Positions 42,301-51,067 of a DNA stretch of 56,570 nucleotides are shown in pieces. The position numbers and the translations under genes were made by a program. Where the stretch lies: positions 1-56,570 of the forward strand of contig JAFLTH010000009.1 of NCBI GenBank assembly GCA_022510525.1, read 5' to 3'. How positions within the stretch are numbered: position 1 is the stretch's first letter; every line of letters starts with the position of its first letter. The notes below the pieces were generated by a model, which was given only the letters and a program-made list of their open reading frames with translations, did no database searches and was not told where the DNA came from. The DNA is from Lachnospiraceae bacterium (lineage in GTDB: Bacteria; Bacillota; Clostridia; Lachnospirales; Lachnospiraceae).

Positions 42301-43206
42301 TTACCTTTCCCGTATGACTTTAGCCGGAGCACCTATGGCCACTTTATTTTCTTCTATGCTATGCGTTACAACGGATCCCATTCCGACCATAGTATTTTCC
42401 CCTATACTGCATTGATTTCTTACAATACTCCCAACCACATATGCATTCTCTCCAACGTGCACGCTACCGTATAATTGAGCACATATGACAATTGCATCCT
42501 GTTCAATATGATTATTATGACCAATATGCGTAGAAGGAGCAATTTTCACCCCATTTTCAATAACAGTATCATCTATCGTACCTCTGGCAATATTAACATG
42601 CGATCCAATAAAAACATCATTCCCTATATTAACACCTCCATGATGGCGTATCATAACTTTCTGATTATTCTCCCTTTCAAAACAACCAAAGCCATCCTCG
42701 CCGATAACCGTCAATGCCTGTATTTCACAATTTTTCCCAATCACTACATGGTTTTTAATTACTACATTATCTGATATAATCGTATTATCGCCAATTATAA
42801 TATTCCCAACAATAGAGCAGTTGTTCCCTATAACAACATTTTCTCCTATAATCACTCTGTCTCCAATAACCGTATTTACTCCTATCCTCTGTTCCAAGTC
42901 CGTCTCCGTGAAAAAATAATTAAGAATTGTAAAAAAAACTGCTTTAGGAGCATTCGTTATAATGAAACCTATTTCTTCCCCAACATATGAAACTTTTTTA
43001 TCTGTGACAACAACACCATTTATAAATTCCGAAAAATCATATAAGTTGTCCTCGGCAACATTTTTTATCCACGTAATACTGTTATTTTTAAGCCTGTCCA
43101 ATTGACAGTATCCCTCTAATACTAAATCCTTACTGCCCTCATATTGAACATCATATCCATTTTGTCCTAAATATTCTAAAATATTTTCTACACTGATTCT
43201 TAACAT
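42301..43206 (-). CDS. LpxD-like N-acyltransferase (left-handed beta-helix) in a Gram-positive-type locus
   Basis: A 301-residue protein. Residues 1-100 form a uridine-binding-type N-terminal domain as in LpxD. From about 105 hexapeptide repeats follow (VNTVIGDRVIIGENVVIGNNCSI and so on), with GFGCFERENNQKVMIRHHGGVNIGNDV and HIGHNNHIEQDA containing the catalytic-type His. LpxD adds 3-hydroxyacyl groups to UDP-glucosamine in lipid A synthesis. Here no lipid A genes are present, so the acceptor is probably a UDP-amino sugar of the polysaccharide. The neighbouring MaoC hydratase would supply the hydroxyacyl donor. Confidence 0.85.
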   Translation of the reverse strand: MLRISVENILEYLGQNGYDVQYEGSKDLVLEGYCQLDRLKNNSITWIKNVAEDNLYDFSEFINGVVVTDKKVSYVGEEIGFIITNAPKAVFFTILNYFFTETDLEQRIGVNTVIGDRVIIGENVVIGNNCSIVGNIIIGDNTIISDNVVIKNHVVIGKNCEIQALTVIGEDGFGCFERENNQKVMIRHHGGVNIGNDVFIGSHVNIARGTIDDTVIENGVKIAPSTHIGHNNHIEQDAIVICAQLYGSVHVGENAYVVGSIVRNQCSIGENTMVGMGSVVTHSIEENKVAIGAPAKVIRER

Positions 43207-43934
43207 ATCTCATTGATTCCCATCACCGAGGCCAACTCTGTAAAATTCTCCCCGTATGTTTCATATCTCTGCCTGTTAGCAGAATTTATGAATAATTTCA
43301 CTGTATCATGAATGTCTTTTTCTTCCTCGTTGTACCAAAATGCATGTGTCAATATTTGCAATCTATCGTATTGCGCCGAAGCGACAATTTGTTCTACTGG
43401 CTCCCTCCAATGCCGTCTGGAATCCGATAAATATTTAAATTCATCGAAATACGGAGATCCATAAGCGTTAATCATACCCGGTATCGTTAGTTTCTCTACC
43501 AGTATTTCTTTGCTCGGGCGATGCATAGATACAACCTTCACAGGTTTTTCTGTTACCATCTCCAGAATCTTAGCTTCATATAGTATTTTTTCGCAAATTT
43601 CGTTATAACTGCCGATTTGCATTGGATATGACATCTCATCAAAATGCAAGCCGATTTGATGTCCACATTTTATAATCTCTAAAATTTTTTTTCTATTATC
43701 TTTCGAAAAAATATTATACAAATCATTTGTTACAAGGACAAAATATGTACTCTTTACACCTTGAGATTGCTCAACCTGCGCCAACTTTAATGCCTTCGAT
43801 AAATCATTATCAACATCATGACGCAAAACCACACAACGCCTTTTGGATTCCCAATCATTATAATCGGTAATATCGTAGCCATTTTGTTTTATCAAAGATA
43901 ATAACGAGCAATAGCTGTCATATGTAAAATTCAT
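43200..43934 (-). CDS. Polysaccharide deacetylase-like protein (NodB fold)
   Basis: A 244-residue NodB-like barrel from the ATG at 43934 (MNFTYDSYCSLL); the longer frame to 43979 needs a TTG start inside the upstream gene. Metal ligands are suggested by VVLRHDVDND (Asp-Asp) and CGHQIGLHFDE (His). There is no signal peptide, so it acts in the cytosol on a nucleotide sugar or lipid-linked intermediate. Removing an acetyl group would free an amine for the hydroxyacyl group proposed for the LpxD/MaoC pair, whose LpxD-like start overlaps its end by 7 nt. Confidence 0.75.
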   Translation of the reverse strand: MNFTYDSYCSLLSLIKQNGYDITDYNDWESKRRCVVLRHDVDNDLSKALKLAQVEQSQGVKSTYFVLVTNDLYNIFSKDNRKKILEIIKCGHQIGLHFDEMSYPMQIGSYNEICEKILYEAKILEMVTEKPVKVVSMHRPSKEILVEKLTIPGMINAYGSPYFDEFKYLSDSRRHWREPVEQIVASAQYDRLQILTHAFWYNEEEKDIHDTVKLFINSANRQRYETYGENFTELASVMGINEIC

Positions 43935-43956
43935 AACTTTGTATACTCCCCTATAT

Positions 43957-45027
43957 CTAAAATCTGCCCTTAAAATCAATAGTCTGGCATTCTGTCAACG
44001 GCAGCTTCACGACACTTCCCGTGGCGGCAGACTGGTAGATTGCCAATACAAGTTCTAATGCTCTCTTGCCGGCTTTAGAATCAACATAGGGCTTCCTATC
44101 ATTCTCAATAGCAGCAATCACATCCGCATACAACGGTGTATGTCCATAACCATATACATTAGGGGGATTTTCATGAAAGCTCTGCTTTACTTCCTCTGGA
44201 TCATCCAACATATCCGAGAACCGCCACTCTTCAATGATATTTACCGACTGACCTCCTGCCTTGACCGTTCCCTTCTCCCCGAATAAATACAAAGTTTCCT
44301 CCAAATTTCTGGGATATATATTGGTAGTACCTTCTATAATTCCATAAGCTCCGTTTTTAAACTTGATTAGCGCAATTCCCAAGTCTTCCGCCTCTATATA
44401 ATTGTGATTGAGCCGGTCCGTCATGCCTACAACTTCCTCAATTTCGTCTCCCATCATCCATCTAAGCAGATCAATATTGTGAATGCATTGATTCATCAAT
44501 GCCCCTCCGTCCTGCTCCCATGTGCCACGCCAATTAGCCCGATCATAGTACTCACGATCTCTACACCATCTGATATGCGCGGTTCCATAAAACATTCTGC
44601 CGAAGCGATTTTTCTCCACGGCATCCCTGATCTTCTGAATGGATTTATTAAACCTGTTCTGATGGCATGCGCATACCTTTAAACCCAGCTTTTCCGCTTT
44701 CTCGATAATCCTGTCCGCATCCGCTATAGACAAAGCAATCGGTTTTTCTATAATCAAATTGCACCCATAGTCCATGCAGTCAAGTGCAATTTGCGCATGT
44801 TTACCGCTTTCAGTCGCAATCGCCACAAGATCCGGTTTTACTTGCGAAAGCATTTCCCGATAGTCAGTATACTGCTCTATATGATCATCCAAATCGAACT
44901 TCAACTTCTTATCCCGCATATTTGCATCATCTACATCACAGATTGCTACGATTTCCAAACTATTTGCTTTTGCTGCGGCAATGTGATTGGGCGATATTCG
45001 TCCACAGCCTATAAGTGCATATTTCAT
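43957..45027 (-). CDS. WbpB/WlbA-like UDP-sugar 3-dehydrogenase (Gfo/Idh/MocA)
   Basis: A 356-residue NAD-dependent oxidoreductase from the ATG at 45027 (MKYALIGCGRISPNHI), 7 nt after GAGGAAA. The Rossmann start, EKPIALSIADAD, and the CHQNRFNKSI motif typical of WlbA/WbpB are visible, plus ALMNQCIHNIDLLRWMMG in the catalytic domain. The expected reaction is oxidation of UDP-GlcNAcA at C3 to feed WbpE. The length is about 40 residues above the usual WbpB. It lies 10 nt after the epimerase stop. Confidence 0.85.
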   Translation of the reverse strand: MKYALIGCGRISPNHIAAAKANSLEIVAICDVDDANMRDKKLKFDLDDHIEQYTDYREMLSQVKPDLVAIATESGKHAQIALDCMDYGCNLIIEKPIALSIADADRIIEKAEKLGLKVCACHQNRFNKSIQKIRDAVEKNRFGRMFYGTAHIRWCRDREYYDRANWRGTWEQDGGALMNQCIHNIDLLRWMMGDEIEEVVGMTDRLNHNYIEAEDLGIALIKFKNGAYGIIEGTTNIYPRNLEETLYLFGEKGTVKAGGQSVNIIEEWRFSDMLDDPEEVKQSFHENPPNVYGYGHTPLYADVIAAIENDRKPYVDSKAGKRALELVLAIYQSAATGSVVKLPLTECQTIDFKGRF

Positions 45028-45037
45028 ATTAATTTCC

Positions 45038-46105
45038 TCACACCTTAAATAAATATTTTTCCAGTAAGTCTGCCATCTTTGTGGCGGCATGACCGTCCCC
45101 ATAAAATTGGGGTCTTTCATTTTCTGCTACTCTCACTGCCTGTTTACCGAACAATAACGCCTTTTTTACACTCGCTTCGTCTTCCGGATTCATTTTAAAT
45201 ATCCACTGGTGTTTCACTAAATCATCCCATATATCCGCTTCAAGCATAAATATGCATTTTGCACCTGCAAAAGACGACTCCTTAGACACACCACCCGAAT
45301 CCGTGACAATCAACCTTGCACGCTTCATCAATGAAATCATTTCCATATACCCCACAGGCTCAATAATCTTCAGGTTTTCAATACTGCAAATTTCTTCCCA
45401 TAATCCAAAATTTTTCAAACATTTTTGTGTTCTGGGATGCATAGGACATATGATTTTTCCATCCAATTTTCTAATAAAACGAATAATACTTTCCATTCTG
45501 TCTTTTCTGTCGGTATTTTCCTGACGATGCCATGTCATCAGGATAATTTCATCCTCTACCGTTTCTATTCCTGAATCCGCCGAAAGGAAAGTATCATACA
45601 TAATATCTCCTGTTAAATATGCCTTTTCTATCATCCCTTCCTTTTCAGCACTATCTAACGACACCTTATCCGGGCAAAACAATATATCTGACAAATGATC
45701 CGCTACAATCCTATTATATTCTTCCGGATTGCCTTTATAATGAGTCCTTATCCCGCCTTCAACATGGGCAATCGGTATATTTAATTTGGCTGCTGTCAGC
45801 GCACCTGCTAAAGTAGTATCTGTATCACCATAAAGAATAACAAACTCAGGACTAATCTTAATCAGTGCTTTTTCCAATCCCAACATTACTCCTGCCGTTA
45901 TTTCAGCATGAGTTCCACTGCCGATTTTTAAATTGACATACGGCTGTGGGATATTAAGTTCTTGAAAAAAAATATCTGACAAACCTGCATCATAATGCTG
46001 ACCGCTGTGAATAATACACTGTTCATAATTTCTGTCATTTAACTCGTGATATAAAGGTGCCAGCTTAATGAATTGTGGTCTGTTGCCAACCAAATGTACT
46101 ATCAT
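45038..46105 (-). CDS. UDP-N-acetylglucosamine 2-epimerase family (WecB/WbpI-like)
   Basis: A 355-residue GT-B fold epimerase: NRPQFIKLAPL at the start, the IHSGQHYDAGLSD motif with the catalytic Asp, LYGDTDTTLAGAL, GGIRTHYKGNPEEYNRIVADHLSD and DSGGVSKES at the UDP site. In a WbpB/E/D context it likely inverts C2 of UDP-diacetamido-glucuronate to the mannuronate form, UDP-ManNAc3NAcA. Simple UDP-GlcNAc to UDP-ManNAc epimerisation is the alternative. Confidence 0.85.
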   Translation of the reverse strand: MIVHLVGNRPQFIKLAPLYHELNDRNYEQCIIHSGQHYDAGLSDIFFQELNIPQPYVNLKIGSGTHAEITAGVMLGLEKALIKISPEFVILYGDTDTTLAGALTAAKLNIPIAHVEGGIRTHYKGNPEEYNRIVADHLSDILFCPDKVSLDSAEKEGMIEKAYLTGDIMYDTFLSADSGIETVEDEIILMTWHRQENTDRKDRMESIIRFIRKLDGKIICPMHPRTQKCLKNFGLWEEICSIENLKIIEPVGYMEMISLMKRARLIVTDSGGVSKESSFAGAKCIFMLEADIWDDLVKHQWIFKMNPEDEASVKKALLFGKQAVRVAENERPQFYGDGHAATKMADLLEKYLFKV

Positions 46106-46112
46106 TTTACTC

Positions 46113-47219
46113 TCAACTTTCTATATAATCTATAATCGGTTTTATGGCGGATTCCATACCTACATGTCCATAAGCATATTGTCTGATAATTTGTGCAATC
46201 TCTTGTTTACCAATCCCTTCTTCTATAATATTCTCAAAGAACTCAACAACCTCAGATATATCTACTTTTTCCGGACCATTAACAAAATTTCTGACATATC
46301 GATAGTTATCATCAAGTACATCTATCTCGCATCCTGTTATCATTGGCATTCCTTTAGCTAAGCATTCCCTAGTTTTCAATGCACTTAACTTTCCGTAAAA
46401 ACCCGACTTATATGTGCCAAAAGATGATAGCGCTATGTCACTTCTGTCATACATCTCATCCAGTTTCGCTCCGGACATAGTCGGATAAAATTTAACAAAG
46501 TCCTGAAGCTGATACATCTCAACCATTTCAAGATATTTTGCCTTTTCAGGTCCGTCTCCGACCAGTAGCAGCCTCACGCTGTATTTGTGGTTTTTATCCC
46601 GGTAATATTCCTGTAACCCTTCAATAATGCGCTCGTATCCGTGATGTTTCTGCATAAAAGCCACACCTATCATGGTCAACCTGTTCTCCTGATATTCACC
46701 CTGTACCATCCGGATACCTTCTACATTAATACCGTTGATCGTACAAATTGCAGGTACTCCGAAAATCTCTTTATCCTGCGTGTATGTGACAAACCTGTCC
46801 ACATACCGTTTCAGCTGTCTGCGGTACATTATTTCCTTCAGATAGAATGGCCAGGCATTCCACTTGCCGAAATCATCCTTATCATATGGATAAGTAAATA
46901 TTTCTATTATGATCTTACAGTCGGGAAACCTTTGCTTTACTTGCCTTAAGAACCCGACATATGCCTTGTCGGCAACTGTCCTCCGAACATAAAGAAATGC
47001 CGGATTGTCGATTGATTCCAAAGCCTGACCATAGTTTCTTCTAATAGAGCACACAGGAAACAATCCGACGATTCGTTCTACCAATGACCTCTCAGGCGTT
47101 TCAACCTCTATTTCCCGCATATCATAATATTTCCGAAACTCCTCCATCTGCATATCTATTTTCTTACTGACACCTATGGAAGTACGTCCCTGGAAATGAA
47201 CATAATATCCTTTTTTCAT
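46113..47219 (-). CDS. GT4 glycosyltransferase
   Basis: A 368-residue GT-B enzyme from the ATG at 47219 (MKKGYYVHFQG), 7-8 nt after GAGG; the frame is open to 47240. It has TMIGVAFMQKHHGYERIIEGL, LVGDGPEKAKYLEM and the C-terminal KTRECLAKGMPMITGCEIDV segment with an E-x-type nucleotide site. The acceptor is probably a lipid-linked oligosaccharide; the donor may be the UDP-ManNAc3NAcA made by the neighbouring genes. Donor choice is inference. Confidence 0.82.
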   Translation of the reverse strand: MKKGYYVHFQGRTSIGVSKKIDMQMEEFRKYYDMREIEVETPERSLVERIVGLFPVCSIRRNYGQALESIDNPAFLYVRRTVADKAYVGFLRQVKQRFPDCKIIIEIFTYPYDKDDFGKWNAWPFYLKEIMYRRQLKRYVDRFVTYTQDKEIFGVPAICTINGINVEGIRMVQGEYQENRLTMIGVAFMQKHHGYERIIEGLQEYYRDKNHKYSVRLLLVGDGPEKAKYLEMVEMYQLQDFVKFYPTMSGAKLDEMYDRSDIALSSFGTYKSGFYGKLSALKTRECLAKGMPMITGCEIDVLDDNYRYVRNFVNGPEKVDISEVVEFFENIIEEGIGKQEIAQIIRQYAYGHVGMESAIKPIIDYIES

Positions 47220-47326
47220 AACAATGCCTCTAACCAACATTCGCTCAGAATATTTCTATAAATTATATCATAAATACATTGGTATAGCAAATTTACATAA
47301 TTTCAAGTTTTCCGCTTTTTCACTGC

Positions 47327-49174
47327 TCAACGCTCGAATAATTTTACGCCTGACTCCTCTAATGTTAAGTGATAACTAATATTATGATACAATATAACAT
47401 CATCGATTTCTCTATCCACAGCGATAATACATTCCGGTAAAAAATTCTCATCATCATATATTCTTGTCTCATTAGTTACGCCAACATGCTCAAATCTATT
47501 TACAAAATTTTCCAACATCTTCCATAATGGATACTCATAACTATTATTTCCACAAAAAAAACCAATATCTTTATATTGCTTTTCTATAATATTATCTGTT
47601 ACTTTCTGATATGGCTCATATAGGTTATTAGCTGCAAAATATAGCTCTATTCGTGTTCCTTCCGATGTCAAAAAAGCACTATGAAATCTATAACTCGTTA
47701 CAAAAGTTATTAAACTTACAAAAACAATCATTCCGGAGAAAATGCAGATAAGAGATTTTCTTCGACTTAATACATACTGGAATACCAACATAACTGCCGG
47801 AGCAAGAAGGGCAATATAGCCAACTTCATAACGGGTAATATATTTATACCATTGTACAATAGTACAGAATAGCAACATAGATATCATACTTGCGATGATA
47901 TAACCCCATGATATTTGAAGTTCAGTCTTGCTTTTCCTTATATTAATTCCAATGTTTACCCCTCCCCATAGAATAGACAAAATCATTAGGAAAAAAATCA
48001 ACGGGTTAATTGCCGTATCATGGCTCATAAATAAATTAATATCAAGAATATTATTGGGCCAGAGATTGTATATGATATTTTCAATCAAATTCACAAAAAG
48101 ATATCTCATATTATACGATTGAACCAGAAAATCTGTACTTGTCTCGGATGAAGAAATTCCGTGAAAGGTAATGAAATTTCTCACCATCTCCGGCATCACT
48201 ATAATTAACGCTACAACCGTAGTAATGACAATTGATTTTGTAACAATGAAAATATTATCTTTCCGAAGAATGCAAACAACAAACAGCCAGATTGTAAAAA
48301 CAAATGCGGCAATGCATACGGAGGATTTTGCTAAATATGCAAATCCGCCACTCATTCCTATCAATATCAATTTACATATCATATTGTAATTCCATTGCAA
48401 TTTATGATTTATATCTATAAAACTCAAAATGACATACACGAAAACCACAAGCCATAAACCTGAATACATATCTACCTGTGTAGAAAATGCTTCCCCAAAT
48501 ACAACCGGCGATGTAGCAAAAATTAATGCAGAGAGTGAGCTAAAAAAACGATTGCATCCAATAATTTCACAAATTTTATATATCAAGAAAATAATTATGA
48601 GATAGGAAAATGTTTGTAAAAAATTAACCAAATAGTCATTATATCCAGACAAAATATAAACATGCAAGTTTACAAATTCTGCTAATGGCGATGCAGATAT
48701 TTGGCTAATATCATGGCAGACATAATGAGACACAGAACCGTTCTGAACCCAATGTGCTATTCTGGTCAGATGATACGTCATAGAATCCCAATTATAGGGA
48801 ACAGTCCTTGCCGCCATATAAACTGCGGCACAACATACAACGAATACAAATATATCAATTGGATTAAAAATAATTTTAGGAAATGCAAATAAACCTTTTA
48901 TCTCCAATAGCGATATACTCTTATTTTTTACAGATAAAAGAACCATTAATAATAATGTGATATCCACAGTAAACCACAGTACGGACAGTGAAATATATTG
49001 AATTGCATGAAACAAAGATAAGATTTCAGTTGATAACAAAATAATCAGTGTATTTATTGCAATACTATATAACATAGCTAATGTCCGATTATTCTGCCCA
49101 TTTTGTATAAATTTTTGATGCAAACCAATATATATATACATCATAAAGAGGGATAGAATTGGTAATATTATCAT
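47327..49174 (-). CDS. GT-C/GT39-like membrane glycosyltransferase
   Basis: A 615-residue protein of a dozen or so membrane segments, a long acidic loop near residues 120-170 (NWDSMTYHLTRIAHWVQNG, HDISQ) that matches the catalytic loop of ArnT/PMT-type GT-C proteins, and a soluble C-terminal domain of about 120 residues. It would use a polyprenyl-phosphate sugar. A GT2 that could make such a donor follows at 49199-49909. It lacks homopolymer tracts. Confidence 0.72.
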   Translation of the reverse strand: MIILPILSLFMMYIYIGLHQKFIQNGQNNRTLAMLYSIAINTLIILLSTEILSLFHAIQYISLSVLWFTVDITLLLMVLLSVKNKSISLLEIKGLFAFPKIIFNPIDIFVFVVCCAAVYMAARTVPYNWDSMTYHLTRIAHWVQNGSVSHYVCHDISQISASPLAEFVNLHVYILSGYNDYLVNFLQTFSYLIIIFLIYKICEIIGCNRFFSSLSALIFATSPVVFGEAFSTQVDMYSGLWLVVFVYVILSFIDINHKLQWNYNMICKLILIGMSGGFAYLAKSSVCIAAFVFTIWLFVVCILRKDNIFIVTKSIVITTVVALIIVMPEMVRNFITFHGISSSETSTDFLVQSYNMRYLFVNLIENIIYNLWPNNILDINLFMSHDTAINPLIFFLMILSILWGGVNIGINIRKSKTELQISWGYIIASMISMLLFCTIVQWYKYITRYEVGYIALLAPAVMLVFQYVLSRRKSLICIFSGMIVFVSLITFVTSYRFHSAFLTSEGTRIELYFAANNLYEPYQKVTDNIIEKQYKDIGFFCGNNSYEYPLWKMLENFVNRFEHVGVTNETRIYDDENFLPECIIAVDREIDDVILYHNISYHLTLEESGVKLFER

Positions 49175-49198
49175 AAACCGTTCCTCCGGTGAGAATTA

Positions 49199-49909
49199 CT
49201 AAATTTTCTTATTTAGAATTTGAAAATCCTTTAAAGCTTTTCTGCCTATTTTCAATATTTTTATTATATCAATTGAATTTGTACCACCTTGCCTTTTTCT
49301 AAAAGTAATCGGAATATACTTTACTTTGCAATTTTTTCTGGCATAAATAACTGATAAAAGCACATTAGAAAGATTAAAATCCTCCGGTATCAAAGCTATA
49401 TACTCTTTTAACTTATCCTCTTTCATTAGACGAAAGGGCGTATTAGCATCTTGAACCGTAACATGAAAACAGAACTTTATTACCAATTTTAACACCTTGG
49501 TAACAAAGACACGCGAAATACCGTCCTGTCTGTATCTTCTCCACCCTATCACCATATCATATTCATTGCGTAGTTTCCAAAACAATTCAAATTCCGAAGG
49601 CAATGTTTGTCCATCGGAATCTGTTTGAAAGACAAAATCTGCGCCATGCTCCAAAGCGTAATGATATCCCCATAGAAGCGTTGCACCATGTCCGCTATTA
49701 CTCTTAGTAATGGGAATCAGAAAGGGTCTGGAATCTGCACATTCGCAAACTTTTTTATAAGTATTATCCTTACTCCCGTCGTCGATTATTAGTAATCTTG
49801 ACATTCCATTTTCATTATGCATTTCGATAATTGGATACCAATCATCAATAACCTGCTTAATGTTTTCTTCTTCATTATAGGCAGGAATCACAATAAATAA
49901 AGTGTCCAT
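49199..49909 (-). CDS. GT2 glycosyltransferase (DPM1-like)
   Basis: A 236-residue GT-A enzyme from the ATG at 49909 (MDTLFIVIPAYNEEEN), 5 nt after GGAGAAAGG. DDGSKDNT and QTDSDGQTLP carry the acidic metal motif. No membrane segment follows, unlike GtrB. A dolichol-phosphate-mannose-synthase-like role, making undecaprenyl-phosphate sugar for the downstream GT-C, is likely. A promoter with a poly-A spacer lies directly upstream. Confidence 0.86.
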   Translation of the reverse strand: MDTLFIVIPAYNEEENIKQVIDDWYPIIEMHNENGMSRLLIIDDGSKDNTYKKVCECADSRPFLIPITKSNSGHGATLLWGYHYALEHGADFVFQTDSDGQTLPSEFELFWKLRNEYDMVIGWRRYRQDGISRVFVTKVLKLVIKFCFHVTVQDANTPFRLMKEDKLKEYIALIPEDFNLSNVLLSVIYARKNCKVKYIPITFRKRQGGTNSIDIIKILKIGRKALKDFQILNKKI

Positions 49910-49961
49910 AATCCTTTCTCCCTTCATGTATAACCCATAATTTTGTATAATTACGTAAATA

Positions 49962-49990
49962 ATTATAACCTCATAAGTTTTTTTTTACAA
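49962..49990 (-). promoter_or_regulatory. Promoter with an A9 tract in its 17-bp spacer
   Basis: On the minus strand -35 TTGTAA (49990-49985), 17-bp spacer, -10 TATAAT (49967-49962, full consensus). The A9 run (T9 at 49978-49986 on the plus strand) overlaps the end of the -35 and most of the spacer. Transcription would start near 49955, 46 nt before the GT2 ATG. A slip of one base would change the spacing to 16 or 18 and tune expression. Confidence 0.6.
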
Positions 49991-50039
49991 CACTTCGGTT
50001 TCTTGTCCACTGATTCATAAAAAAGACGGTGAGGCACCT

Positions 50040-50999
50040 TTAAGACTTGTTTTCTGTATTCCGATGCAAAATACGCAAACTCAAGCGTCCATAATACTCC
50101 GTTTTGCCCAATCTCCCTTTACAATAGTCCGAAACACCTCTCCAAATCGCCGCTACTAGCTGCGGTTTTCCCTGTATCATCCAGAGCAGGCTTAAGACAC
50201 TCCTGTTAAGTATATAATATAGTAGGAATATGGGGTATCTTGCGCCGAGATACTGCCTGTTGCAAACCAACCAATTACGAGAAATATAATAAGCGCAAAG
50301 CGGACTTTGAGCTCCCATGGAGCTGCCTCCCACCTTGTGATATACCCACGCCTTAGGGCAATAGTATATTTCAATTCCCATTTTTCGTAATCGAAAACTA
50401 TATTCCGTATCCTCATAATACAGAAAAAACCTCTCGTCAAGAAACCCTGCTTTGTCGATAATCGTCATGGGGAGCAACAGACAGCATCCGGTAGCAAACT
50501 CTATTTTCTTTTCTTCCTCAAACTGCCCACTATCTATCTGATTCAACCCGTCATGACTTACTTTCCGAATTACCGGTGATACGCTTCCTCCCGCTGCCCA
50601 GATTCGGTTTCTCTCATCACTGTAATATATCTTGGGAGCAATCATACTGTCGGGATGCCTTGCTGCACATAGCTCCAACTGTTCCAACATATCCGGCGCT
50701 ATTTCCGTATCATTGTTTAATAGCAGAACATAATCGGCACCATGCTCTGCAGCTCTTTCAATTCCTCTGTTATTGGCAGCGGCAAAACCGTAATTTTGGT
50801 CCAAACAAATATATTCTATCCTGTTCTTATCTGATTCTTTATACTGCTTCCGGAGCAGCTCCACAGACCCGTCCGTGGATGCATTGTCCACTACTAAAAT
50901 CAACAATTCCCCCTGTATGTTACTTTGCAGGATAGAATCTATACAAGCACTATTATATTTTTTTCCGTTATAATTTACCAGAATGATGGCTAGTTTCAT
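50040..50999 (-). CDS. GT2 glycosyltransferase (rhamnosyltransferase/WbbL-like)
   Basis: A 319-residue GT-A enzyme: LAIILVNYNGKKYNSACIDSIL, VVDNASTDGSVE, LLLNNDTEIAPDM with the metal DxD-like Asp, then DERFFLYYEDTEYSFRLRKMG, the ED-x-D catalytic block seen in WbbL-type transferases. A weak inverted repeat GGTGCCTCACC followed by a T-rich tail sits right after its stop and could end or attenuate transcription before the promoter at 49962-49990. Confidence 0.88.
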   Translation of the reverse strand: MKLAIILVNYNGKKYNSACIDSILQSNIQGELLILVVDNASTDGSVELLRKQYKESDKNRIEYICLDQNYGFAAANNRGIERAAEHGADYVLLLNNDTEIAPDMLEQLELCAARHPDSMIAPKIYYSDERNRIWAAGGSVSPVIRKVSHDGLNQIDSGQFEEEKKIEFATGCCLLLPMTIIDKAGFLDERFFLYYEDTEYSFRLRKMGIEIYYCPKAWVYHKVGGSSMGAQSPLCAYYISRNWLVCNRQYLGARYPIFLLYYILNRSVLSLLWMIQGKPQLVAAIWRGVSDYCKGRLGKTEYYGRLSLRILHRNTENKS

Positions 51000-51067
51000 A
51001 GGCGTTTCGTTCCTGTGCTCCCTGTCTGCCGTTATATCACTGAGTACGGGCTTATTATGTCATACGA

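Noticed and set aside
41273..46105. Classical UDP-ManNAc3NAcA pathway assigned as complete
   Set aside because: Only WbpB-, E-, D- and I-like genes are present. The UDP-GlcNAc 6-dehydrogenase (WbpA) is not in the window, so completeness cannot be claimed.
50023..50045. Strong intrinsic terminator after the GT2 gene at 50040
   Set aside because: The stem GGTG/CACC is only four pairs before the T run, too weak to call as a separate feature. It is mentioned only as possible attenuation.
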